Assembly: GCF_000003815.2 (NCBI RefSeq)
Contig: NC_049979.1
Coordinates: 1,017,185-1,081,184, forward strand
Length of the DNA: 64,000 bases
Direction: 5' to 3'
DNA from: Branchiostoma floridae
Lineage: Eukaryota; Chordata; Leptocardii; Amphioxiformes; Branchiostomatidae
In this document: one piece after another, positions 1 to 10,333 of the stretch
Layout: every line of letters begins with the position of its first letter
Position numbering within the stretch: position 1 is the first letter of the stretch
Notes under the pieces: model-generated
Database searches by the model: none
What the model saw: only the letters and a program-made list of their open reading frames with translations
Told to the model about the DNA's origin: nothing
Made by a program: the position numbers and the translations under genes

Positions 1-403
1 GAGTCAACCCCAGCATGGGTGTACTAATTCCAGAAGGTAAACACTTTTGATTGAAAGTCAATCTTCCGTGACCAAACATCTCACCCTGGGCAGGCACAAA
101 GACACAGTCTCTCTCCCGCTCCCCGCAGCTAGTCAGTCTGCGTTATTTAGTCTGTAAAGAAACTGCCTTTCAACATTGTTTACCCACAACCTTTTTTTTT
201 CTTGTAAATATTTCAGTTCCTCTTACCAAAAATAGACCAGGTCAAACACCTTTTCTCCTCCTCTATGTGCCTTCCGTGGAGAGAGAGAGAAAAGGCCAAT
301 ACGCTTTTCCAGACTTTTTGTGTGGTCTTTTGCTCCACCATGTCAAATTGCATTGCCATGCCTTGTCTCCTTAGAGAAAATAACAAATGAGGAATGCAAA
401 GGC

Positions 404-457
404 TGGTAATTTCTTTCATGCTACATTACCTGGTAATTTCTTTCATGCTACATTACC
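404..457. repeat. 27-bp tandem duplication, two copies
   Basis: Two exact copies of a 27-bp unit beginning TGGTAATTTC lie head to tail at 404-430 and 431-457. They are identical, so the duplication is recent or conserved. No function is evident. Confidence 0.9.
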
Positions 458-2147
458 TAACAGCCCCACTGTGTGAATTCTTGTGAAAACAATGGATTGA
501 TGAGATTTGTGACAAGCACCACATTGAGAATTCTGAGAATAACCGAGGAAGTAAGGAAGGTGGTGAAGTGATGACGGCCATGCCATATTTCCTTGCTGTT
601 TCTGTAGTACTAGTAGGATTTAGGAGAAGGCTGCTAACACTTAAAAGGATAGCATAACATAAATGAGAAGCCCTTACTAAACCCCAGAGGCAAACCTGTC
701 CAGTTTGACATCATCAACCTGTGGTCAGGAGAAAGTAACTCCTTCAGTCAGACGACTCCTTAGAGAGCCAGCCCCAGTCCCAAGGAGCATACCTTAAACT
801 CTCCCCCTCCTCTCAAGGGGTCTCTCAAGGAAGGCAAGACCTCAGAACTTCATGCCAGCCCAGTTCTATCACACATAAATCTCCGTCAGTGAAAATAAAG
901 TGGGAAGCAGTTGAGACATTCAAACCTGTTTTATCTCATTTCTGTACTTCACTGTTTACCCCGACGAACCCACCAAAGCTAGATGTTTGTAAACTAAAGG
1001 TAGAGCTTCAGTCTTTAGTTGTGATGACAGATCTCTTCTAACCATTGCTGCACACAGCATACCTGTCCTGGAATATAGCCATCAAAGCTGAAAACTCTTT
1101 GCAAGTTGTATCATTTTCATCCCGTTCTTGTCTTGTCAGTACATTATCCCGGTAATGGCCTATACATCAGGTTACTATCAACAGGAAGTTGTAATGATGT
1201 CTAATTACTATAAGATGAACTGGAGTACATTCCAGCCAGGGACAGTGCCCAAAGTTTCACCACAGAATGCATAAGTTGTGAGGCTGGCCCCAGCAATCCA
1301 AGTGAACCATGGTTTCTTTCCTTTCTATTCTAACAAAAACAAAATCCTGTGTCATGAATGTAGGAAATGTGACTTCAATGCACCGGAGTATTTCAGGACC
1401 AAGAGCGCCCACTAATGTACCATCCCTACCTAACCCACTAGGTCAAATGGTTCGGTTGTGTACATTAGGTCCTGTTATCCTTACCAGCTAAAACAAGGTA
1501 GGGGGTTGTAGCAGTGAAACCTGGTCTGCCCCCCTGGACAGTCTCTGTATACAGAAGATGAGTAAAGAAAGCAGAAAAGGAGATAAACCAGTGATAAAAT
1601 CTTATCTGTCCCATCTTCATGAACCCCCTCTTTCTGTTTATATTCTTGTCAGTCTGGGTGGAACTAGCTAGTTAGGCACTGTCTTGAAATGTAGTTCATT
1701 TGTACACATGCAGCGCCACAATACTAATGTTCCAATGTGATATTAGAAAGTGTTTGAAGTTGACCTATGATTCTTCCAACAACCAATGTTGTTGCACCAT
1801 TTCATCAGAAATGCCCCTTATTTTTGTCTTCATCAACTTCATCACAAAGCGATGAGGTTCGAAAAAAGTTTCTCTAGACCATGTTTAGGAGACAATGGTC
1901 TGGAGTGGCCACTGACTGCCAGGGTTTGGCACTATGGCGAGTTTTCCCAAAAACAAAGTGTCCTGAGTGAAGGCAGACATCGTTTATTTTTCTTAGGGCC
2001 CAGGAAGTTCACAGTTTGAGCAAGTGACTGGACTGTTTGTGTTGCCTTGGATTTGGGGTGTTTACAGTTTATGACAAAATGCTACGTAAATAAACAGTTC
2101 AAACCACAGCTTGGCCGTAATACATCTGTAACTGACAGTGTTCAGAC

Positions 2148-2385
2148 CAGGGTTGTAGCCGGCCCGGAATCATTTTCCGTCCCCTCGATTTTGAATGGCT
2201 TTGGTGCAGCGTCCCTAGGGGGGTCCGGAGGCATGGTCCCAAAGGTCAAAAGGAAAATTTTGAAAACTAGACCCTCTGAAACGCTATTTCCTGCATTTTG
2301 AGGTTGAAATTTTGCTCACAGAGGACGGAATGGGCAAAAACAATTTCTGTCCCCAGCTGCAAGACGGGTGCTGGCTACAACCCTG
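2148..2385. mobile_element. hAT-type MITE with 8-bp target duplication
   Basis: The element starts CAGGGTTGTAGCC and ends GGCTACAACCCTG, a 13-bp perfect terminal inverted repeat. It is flanked by the exact 8-bp direct repeat GTTCAGAC at 2140-2147 and 2386-2393. A CAGGG...CCCTG terminus with an 8-bp duplication is typical of the hAT superfamily. At 238 bp it has no coding capacity, so it is non-autonomous. Confidence 0.88.
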
Positions 2386-3324
2386 GTTCAGACAGAGATG
2401 AGGACACAGCAGATAAAACACCTCTCCTCTCATACCAAGTTGCTCGATCTACAACTCAACAACTCTCCTATCTGTAGCCTTGGGCCAAGCTGGCTCTCCA
2501 CAGCGTAACAGCACTTGATGAAAGAAGGGCAGATATGGTTTGGCAGAGTCACAACAGACTTTGTCTAAACAATTCTGTCAGACTCCAAGCACCCAGAGTG
2601 TGTCTTTCATTACCGCTGTTGTCTTATAAATGTTTGTTTGCCTCTGTCCAGGCGGTGGTGGGGGTTAATTCCTCCCTGTGCCCCTTCCTCTCACAGTAAA
2701 CTGTGAGGTGGACAGAAAACATTTGCGGAGGCGCGCAGGCAGGAAACGGCGGGACCTTCTCTGGATTATATTCCCATTTGAACCTTGGCAAGTGCAATTA
2801 GAGTGTCGGTAATGGGAAAACGACGTGCAACCTGGCAACTTCACCATGTATCCCGGCAATTCCGCCCTCCCCTTTTCTGTTCGAGCTGGTCCGAGACACG
2901 GCTCGGGGCAGGCCGCGAATAAACAGGTCTGTGCGAATATTGCATCTGCAATAAACTTGATAAATAATTGCCACAAACAAGGACTGCCACAGTTTCCAGG
3001 CAATCCGCGAGCCTGTTGCCCTGCTCTGGAGGCTGCGGCAAAAGTTGGGGATTGATTGACCCTTCAAGTCAGGAAGTAACAAACTGTAAATCTATCAGCG
3101 GAAACCTTTAGATAACATTAAGGGCATAAATCTGCGCTCCAGGCAATTTTCAGTGTCAGTCACTCGGCGACAATAGGTCAACCACTCCATTCGGGTTTTG
3201 CATCAGGTATAAAAAGTTGTTTCGTCGTCTTTAACTTTTTTTCATCAACGTTATTGGGAAGTATTCATAAATTATTAATTGCTGAAAGATCTGGTCTGAA
3301 GTGAGGGTAGCAGTGGGGCATGTC

Positions 3325-3522
3325 TACTCTCCAAGCAGACGTTAGGCAATGGCTGTTTCTTGACGTGTTATGCGTTTTCATCTGGCTTTCTATTTTGCAC
3401 CGTTTTCTTCATGTGTTGTAGCCATGATACATAAATAAAAGAGTACAAAATAGAAAGCCAGCTAAAAATGCCTAAATAAACAGGCAAAAAACGGTCAGAG
3501 CCTAAACTCTGCTTGGAGAGTA
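3325..3522. mobile_element. MITE family A, full length, perfect 9-bp TSD
   Basis: The left end is TACTCTCCAAGCAGACG and the right end CTCTGCTTGGAGAGTA. The flanking direct repeat GGGCATGTC (3316-3324 and 3523-3531) matches at all nine bases. The arms stay complementary well inside the element (GGCTTTCTATTTTG opposite CAAAATAGAAAGCC), so the copy can fold into a long imperfect hairpin. This is the best-bounded family A copy in the window and fixes the duplication length at 9 bp. Confidence 0.9.
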
Positions 3523-3543
3523 GGGCATGTCTGAAAGTGAATA

Positions 3544-3717
3544 CAGTGGAAGTCGCTTTATTGCACACTTTATTTGCCAGTATATTCCGTGCAATTATCC
3601 GAATTGTGCAACAAAGCGAAGTTATTAAGCTGGACCGCACCACCATGGGATTTGGGGATTTCGTGCAATTAACAGAAGTGTTTAATTATCCGGTGTGCAA
3701 TTAACTGGCTTCTACTG
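3544..3717. mobile_element. Tigger/pogo-like MITE (TA target)
   Basis: The element begins CAGTGGAAGTCGC and ends GGCTTCTACTG, with TA on both sides (3542-3543 and 3718-3719). The arms continue with TTATTGCACA on the left and TGTGCAATTAA on the right. A CAGT...ACTG end with a TA duplication fits the Tc1/mariner superfamily, Tigger/pogo branch. It is 174 bp long and lies only 12 bp beyond the TSD of the family A copy to its left. A truncated relative is at 23308. Confidence 0.78.
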
Positions 3718-4984
3718 TACAGTACTCTCAACGGCCCTGACACAGGCTAATGGTTATGTTCATGGAAAGACAAACAAGTTTGTTCAGGTAAGACTCAATG
3801 GGTAAGCATATAACAGATGTACATCATTTCTCTCTCTCTCGACAGTATTTCTCACTTCTACATTTCTTCAACGTTATGGCCAGGCTAATAGCTCTCTATC
3901 CAAACATATCTATAACCTGGATAACGTATCAGTTGTATTTTTAGCAGCACGATTACGTGTTTTTTTTAAGCTTATTCGTCTATTCCTACCTTCCTACTAT
4001 AAACAATCATATTTCACAAAAATCCGGAAGTTTAACATTACCTTTTCCTTGTGAGGGAGTTTTTTGTTCAAACTCAGTCACCTATTTTAGTACCTCACCT
4101 CCCTAAATCTCTAGATATGCTTACTCAGCTTAATCAGGTCATTTGATCTCGAGGAAAGAACAATGAAGTATTTTTCAAGGGCCATTATTTTATCTCTGAC
4201 GATTAGTGCTGACGTTAGCTTCGGGGTCTAAGGTCTGCATTCAGCGGAAAGGGAGATTTATATGGGAAAAGGCTGCAGAAGCTAAGCAAACACTGTTAGA
4301 ACATGCAGCTCGTGTACAGTTACCGGGCAACTCACAACCCTCTTCTGCAGGCCTCCGCACATGTACACTTAGGCCCAATCTACGCGCAGTTTTTACCAAT
4401 ATCTGTGGAGATGTCGGGAGGGATCTAGAACGTAGGGGGCCGGACACCCATGGCGCTTGCAGTCATAAACATATAGCACGATTTTCCACATGGCGTTATA
4501 TGCTAATAAGCCTTCCCGAAGTCGGGAAGCATCTACACGCGCGCGAACCTGTCGGGGACCCCTGCTAAGCTATCGGTAAGGTATCGTAGTATTCGTACGA
4601 ATGGTCCAGACTCCAGACCTTTCGGGAGAAATTTTCCCGACATCGTAATGGCGATATAGTAGTTCCATCTAGACGATGAAAAAAGCTGTCGGCGAGAGGT
4701 TGTAGGCTCGCCGATATCGGGAAAAACTGTGTGTAGATCGTGCCTTAAAAATGCCCCCTTTCCGCTCACTACACAGCGAAAAATTGGACCTGTGTGATCC
4801 TTCATATCATCATGGACCTGAAGTGCAAATTCAAATACATCATGACGTGACAATCCCTGCATGGCAGGTACAGGAAAATATATCAAAGAAGGTTTAGACA
4901 TTAGAAATTCCTCAAATGATTATAAAAGCGTCCAATGAATGTAAGAAACTTATCCCATACTACAACTCCTGTATTAGTTAGATA

Positions 4985-5579
4985 GTCAAGTCAAGTCAAG
5001 TTTATAATTTATTGCACAACGATTGTATCAGGTACAATGTATGGCAAGTAACATGTATTACTAGCAACTACGAACTATCTACATGAGTATACTAATCTAA
5101 CATAATAGAAAATAAGGCGGCATAGTGTATTTTACATTGTTAAAGCACGACTTCTCTTTTGCATAGCATTATATATATATTGGCCTAGGTGGACAGATGT
5201 GGAGTCGGGACATGATAGAATTACATTGAATATTTCTCTACTTGTATTAGGTAGTGTTGTTCTGTTGTTACACATGGTCAATAACTTTTTCCTTTCTTCA
5301 TCATAACAAGGGCATGTCATCAGGAAATGGTATTCATCTTCAATACTGTCTTTGCAGATGGGACACATTCTCTTTTCGGATGGTATATTTTTGTGACGAC
5401 CCTTTTCAATTTCTAAACAATGTGCTCCAATCCTTAGTTTTGTTATGCTATTAGTGAATGATCTGTTTTGAATTGATAAAAGATAGTTTTCTAGCGCAAA
5501 GGTTGTCTTAATTTTCGAATATGTTGCCAGTTTACTAAAGTTTCTTATCTTTTGTCTCCAGATAAGCCTGAAGTTAAGC
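4985..5579 (-). pseudogene. Non-LTR retrotransposon 3' end (RT C-terminal region plus 3' UTR), 5'-truncated
   Basis: On the minus strand an uninterrupted frame runs from about 5579 to a stop at 5132 (about 148 codons). It contains the segment typical of the end of CR1/Jockey-type ORF2 proteins: KLRIGAHCLEIEKGRH, then RMCPICKDSIEDEYHFL, then a further Cys-Pro-x-Tyr. This Cys/His motif lies downstream of the reverse transcriptase domain in these elements. The frame is open upstream and breaks off abruptly near 5580, so the polymerase and endonuclease domains are missing. The minus strand then reads a 3' UTR with GTGCAATAAA and ends in short tandem TTGAC units at about 4985, as expected for this class. 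The usual methionine at 5368 is not a true start. Confidence 0.85.
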
Positions 5580-5600
5580 TATAGAACTGTAGTTATGTAG

Positions 5601-5652
5601 ATGCCATACTTTGTACCTCGTACAATTGTTGTGCAATAAAGTTATACATAAT
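5601..5652 (+). mobile_element. Short 3' tail of a related non-LTR element, opposite orientation
   Basis: On the plus strand CCATACTTTGTACC leads into GTTGTGCAATAAAG. This is the same 3' UTR sequence carried on the minus strand by the neighbouring element at 4985-5579. Only about 50 bp remain. The two copies are head to head, with their truncated 5' ends about 20 bp apart. Confidence 0.7.
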
Positions 5653-6909
5653 TGGAATATGATGCAAGATTAAAAGTATGACTTCAATGTCAACAAAACC
5701 TGCAAATTTTTTTAAATGTGTTTTTTACCTTTGGAATTTGTGAAGCAATCTACCAACTGCTCAGCGTCCAGTGGAAAGAGGGTTGTAAGAAAACCTTGTG
5801 ATTGAAACAAGAGAGGGCCCGAGACCTTCCTAACCTCCTTAACCCATTTCCAGGGACCACTTATATCTAATCTCCCTTCATATTCCCTCAGATTAAGCTT
5901 CAGTAAGTAAATTCAGTACAACTACAAGAGATTCCTTGTGAGCGATGCAGAAGTACCCTCACGTGCTGTTATCTCAAAGCTTATGGCCGCAAACACGACA
6001 ATCGCTCTAAAATATGCTGCGTGCCGTTCCAAGTTTCGCGCACGGATGAAGCCATGGGAGGAGGAGGGGAGCTGAGAGAGAAAAACTGGGCCCAAGGTTA
6101 TAAACATCCCGTTTAACTCCCCTGGAACAAATCACCTTGTGGAGAGACAAGGGGCAGGCCCACTTGAGACTCCAGGATGACGTCTGCCATGACTTACAGC
6201 CTGCCACTTCAATGTCCTTGGGCGCTGTAACCCGACCCACTGGGGATAACTGGATGTTGTACATGCCATTTCACCAGGAGGAAAATATGGTGTCCGCTTT
6301 CCACAAAACATCAACTGGGAGGGATTTACAATTACACAGCATTCCTACCATGAAACTGACTGTGAAAAATTCAATTTGAAGGAATCTTTTTCTCCAGGCC
6401 AGGGCGAGCATTGCTAGGCAATCATTGCTATAAGCAGCCATCATCACCCAAATGCTCATACCTGTACATTAAAACCCTGTGTGGTTCAGGGGATGAAGAG
6501 GGCCATTGTGCCAGCGAAGCACCTGAACAGGACGGAAATCCCCCCTGAATCGAGGATGGAAATTCAATATAGAGATTTGGTGGAGCTGCACAGCTGCCCG
6601 GTAACCTTGCAGTGCTAATCTGGTATTGATTCATTCTGCAGGACTTGGGTGGCTGGGGTATTCCTTTCCAAACCACAGCTACAAGAGGGGAAATAAGGCA
6701 TGGAAAACTGATTTGATGTGGGATCTCCTCTTGCAATCTTGGACGGCCCTTGTCAGTATTGGTTAGCAGGTTAGCCTGCCACTAATTTGGCCTTTTAAAA
6801 AGGTCACATGTCTCGAGAGAGAGGGACCTGGGACTGACTTGGTTGAAGCTGGGTTTGCATGAAAAGCGCCACCCAGCAGGTCAAAGCAAAGTGCAGTTCT
6901 ATGTGTGGA

Positions 6910-7130
6910 TGAAAGTTAGACATCCAGGTAATCAAGCAAAGGATTTGCAACATAAAAGTCACTTAAACAACCGGATAAATTTTGATTTTGATGGTCAGAC
7001 ATTTCAGATAAGACTGGATGCTGTTAGAAAGGTCTAACTGTCCACAAACATATATCCAGTTGCATGAGTAACTTTTGCATTGTGCAGTTACTGTGATTTA
7101 TAGAGTTTCAGACGGTCAAAGTGACTCATG
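6910..7130 (+). repeat. Dispersed repeat family H (unclassified), diverged copy
   Basis: Contains GTTAGACATCCAGGTAAT, later a GGTCAGACATTTCAGATA segment, then a second weaker pair (ATCCAGTTGCATGAGTAAC and a TTTCAGACGGTC segment). The same word order recurs at 34.09-34.19 (minus), 38.71, 39.99, 61.42-61.67 and 61.96 kb. No terminal repeat or coding domain lets me name the class. Confidence 0.55.
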
Positions 7131-8348
7131 ATGGCCATCGCTGGAACACTGATGGAATTCCCTGGAAAAGTAATTTTCAAAGATGGATAAAACATTGAAT
7201 TTGCCAGAGGGAACGATCCAATGCCGGGTCACATATATGATGAGCCCCGTAATACAGTCATTAATGTGCAAATCCAATTTATGACCTGCATGAAAATTTG
7301 ATTCACCTCATTTGCACTGTCATCCATAGACTGTGGATAAATGCCAGACTGTTTTATAGGGAAAATACTTTTAGATGACAGTAAAAAAAAAGCATACACG
7401 GTAAACTATTTCAACCCACAAATATTCAATGTTTGCCAAGCAAGCCCTCCTTATGGAGAGAGAATCAAACCTAAAAGCGATGTAAAATGTAGTGATTTTT
7501 ACTGACATCTACAATGTATAGGTGACTCCTGGCTCAAACAATTCCTGATTTTGGATGTTCCGTTCGTCTAGGACACATGCAAATTTGGTGGCGGCAAGCT
7601 TTGGCCAGCCTCTCCAAAAAACAGGTGTGAACCCTGGGCCCTGCCCTTTGTGTACATTCCAGGCCAATCATACTGACAAAATAAATACATAGGTGATGAC
7701 CCTTGAAATTGTGGAACGAAAATAGCAGCAGACAGACTGACCACTAACTAGCTAGTAGAGACAGTCATTATTCTATGGCTAAAACATGGGATCGTAACTT
7801 TCCTACAGCAAATTATGCGAAGACAAAGATTTCCCTCAATTCTTACCAAAAAGTTGAGTTACTAGCATGTCTTGAGGAAAGTGGAGGAAATTTTAAAGAC
7901 TGTTTTCAAGACTGAGACTGTTTTGAAGACTGAGGCTTGTGAAACAAAAAACCGAAAGGCCAACTTACAAAGGGCTCCATTGATAAGGATTATTTACAGC
8001 TCTGAAAAAGAAGCTTCTTTTACTTCTTTCTCACCCAACATTGAACTCTTTAAACTTGTGGTCATACACAATTTGCAGCTACTTTAAAGTTTGTAGAGGT
8101 AATGTAAAACAACAGTTCAAGAGAATACGAGCCTCTTGTTCTTGATAGGGTATCACCCGACTGAGACATTCAGGATGCATAGATGCAAAATCTGAAAGAG
8201 ATCCGACATTCAAACCTAACGCCCTGAAGGCAAATGGGGACCAGGAAGGAAGAGATATTTTTCAAGAAAAAGGGTTGCTGTTTTCATGGAAGAATGATGT
8301 TAAACAGACACAAAACACACAAAACATTTCTTGATATACACTTCGTTG

Positions 8349-8547
8349 AGGGTCTGCATGCTCTTCTCCGTAAGGCGTAGGCAGCCTATTTTATTTCCTG
8401 TAAGTCGTAGGGATAACCATCTTATCTACGTAATTCGTAGCGAGGCGACAAAATTTAGCGTAATTGCCTTCCTTGATTTAGCGTAATACGTAGGGGGTTC
8501 TTCTGAATTCAGCGTAAATCGTTGTCGGGACCCACCATGCAGACCCT
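8349..8547. mobile_element. hAT-like MITE carrying six phased internal repeats
   Basis: The ends are AGGGTCTGCATG and CATGCAGACCCT, a 12-bp perfect inverted repeat. The flanks are CTTCGTTG (8341-8348) and CTTCGTTC (8548-8555), a 7/8 match that fits an 8-bp duplication. Inside, a GTAA-NN-CGTAG-like word occurs six times in one orientation, starting near 8369, 8399, 8429, 8459, 8481 and 8512. The spacing is 30 bp except for one 22-bp step. Subterminal repeats in hAT elements can bind transposase; that role is inferred here. Confidence 0.75.
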
Positions 8548-9742
8548 CTTCGTTCCTACAAACAGCTCTACCTGGGGCCTGGTTTGGAGATCCTAGCATT
8601 TAATACCATAAGGCATGTAGCATTCTGACTGTACCACATGTCAAGCATTCAGGTAACGCGGACAGATTGACCTGCGAAAAGGTCGATGATAAAGGGACAT
8701 TCTGGCCGACATCATGTGGATTGTTACATCACATTACCCAACAATACCCCATCAGCATTGGGGTCAATCTACCAAGGCAGGCAGGCTTGCACCCGGCTAT
8801 TGGGGTGCAGGGAATTATGCCCACTTGACGTGTGATCAAATCCAATATGTTCTGAGTGGCTGCCCGTGCATTTTATTGTGCGGACAGTCCGAGGCCTGCA
8901 GTTTGCCCTGCCTTTTGTGTCCACCTTGTAAGGTACAGGCAATAAGGACTGAAGAGGGCTGTTCTCAATTTTCTACCCCTTCTTGAAACTATCTCCATCC
9001 CTGTACTGTTTCTTCAAGTCGTTTAATGAGGAACAGAAGATTGCTGGAGCTTATCAACAGTGCCATATCCTCACAAGCCTGCCCAAACATCCCCGCATTG
9101 TTCTTGGCTAGTCTTCCACAAAGGCGGAATTTACCATCATTTGTGCTAAGCAAACTGGGGTTAGAAAAACTTGGTGCGTTCCAGACCAATGGTCTGGAAG
9201 ACAGGAGAAAAGGTTGGGCTCTACAAGGAGGGGATTTAACCTCCTTGTGACCTGTAAATTTATCTTCACCTTGACCATTGTGATGGAACAGGGGCCAGTA
9301 CCCAAATGCCGCCGTCACTTGAACGAACTGCAAACAAACGGGGTAAAAGAAACAGCCTGTTCATTAAAGCCGGGATCCCAAACAATGGAGAGGCCTTGTA
9401 GATGTCAATATTCTGAAAACCTGCCTTGAAATATCCTGTAATTCTATCCAATCAAATCCGCTGTCCCTGCCAAGTAAAAACACTTGGAAAGGGTGTGGAG
9501 CAGTGTTGTGTCTCTTGCTTGACAAAAGCCAGTGCATACCAACAGCAACTTTTTTTTTCATTCCACGTGAGCTAAAAGGGTAGGAAAAATTAAAATCCGT
9601 GCCCAGCTCGCAGCTTGTGTGTATGTAGTTGACATAAAGGAGTGTATCAAACAAATGATGTGTAAACTTTCCGTGTGTTCTCGGGACGGGGTGCGAACTG
9701 CAAATGTCTGGGCCGGGCCAGACCTCTCGTGCGTGCACCTAC

Positions 9743-9976
9743 CGTAACGTTGTGAGCCAAGAGCCCCCGAGAAGTCACGTACAGCCGCAGGGCCTGCCGC
9801 TTCAGCTCGACGAGCCGGGCGTTGCACTTCTCGCAGCAGATGCCGGCGCCCGTCCCTCCTCCTCCGGCGGCCCTGGGTCGCCCCCGCTCCGCCGCGCCCG
9901 ACTGCGCCTTACGGTCCATGGGTTGTGGTAACCGGGACGCTCTCGCCGCCCCGCACTGTGGATCTATGTTTTGAAA
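9743..9976 (-). CDS. First coding exon of a KIF26-like (kinesin-11 family) protein
   Basis: The minus-strand coding part runs from ATG at 9919-9917 to 9743 (59 codons, phase 0) and ends in a GTAGGT donor. It encodes a Gly/Arg/Ala-rich start and then CEKCNARLVELKRQALRL at residues 29-46. This closely resembles the N-terminal Cys-rich segment of vertebrate KIF26A/KIF26B, as I recall them, including the CxxC pair (Cys29, Cys32). KIF26 proteins are large atypical kinesins that bind microtubules without normal ATPase activity; vertebrate members act in enteric nerve and kidney development and in Wnt5a/Ror signalling. The start was chosen as the first Met after a strong acceptor at 9978-9977. The second CxxC segment and the motor domain must lie left of position 1. 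The match is from memory, not a database search. Confidence 0.8.
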
Positions 9977-10118
9977 CTGTACCCACACACAGAAAAAAAA
10001 AGAAGGAACAATGCTTTTGACAACATTTACGTGAAAATAATGAGCAAATTGACCTGCGATTCGTATGATAATCAAGACCGACGACAACAACACGAAGAGC
10101 AAGCGAAGCGGAACTCAC
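9977..10118 (-). other. Predicted 5' UTR intron of KIF26-like gene
   Basis: On the minus strand the donor CACC|GTGAGT gives an exon end at 10119. A pyrimidine-rich tract followed by GGGTACAG gives an acceptor at 9978-9977. The implied intron is 142 bp, short but workable, and would leave a non-coding first exon upstream of 10119. A second AG at 9957-9956 could serve instead and would shift the exon start to 9955. The model rests on splice signals only. Confidence 0.45.
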
Positions 10119-10333
10119 GGTGTGAAGTCTGCGGCCGTCAGCGCTCCTGTCCCGGCCCGCTCCCAGCCCCAAGCCCGCTCCGCCTGCGCTCATCCTCTCT
10201 GTTCATGTGCTGCGGTCAGTCTCCTGTAGGGGCGGGCACAAAATACATCAGCAACTCAGTCAAGTAGAAAACCAGCCACTAACTAAGCTCATGAAAATTC
10301 AACAGTAAAATCCGCCTGGGACGGAGTCAGCGG

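Larger units (their letters stand above)
1..9742 (-). other. First coding-region intron of KIF26-like gene (partial, runs off left edge)
   Basis: The minus-strand KIF26-like coding exon ends at 9743 with a GTAGGT splice donor at 9742-9737. I searched the rest of this stretch by eye on the minus strand for the second Cys-rich segment expected in KIF26 proteins and did not find it, so the intron probably fills the whole interval. It holds few mobile elements compared with the rest of the window; those I could bound are listed separately. The other open frames here are short and show no domain or codon pattern I recognise. A long first intron is common in developmental genes and may carry enhancers, but no specific enhancer is identified. 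Confidence 0.55.

Noticed and set aside
8714-8986. Cysteine-rich plus-strand frame inside the KIF26-like intron
   Set aside because: The Cys spacing (CPCILLC...CLLCPPC) fits no family I know, and it is antisense to the gene; no splice or start support.
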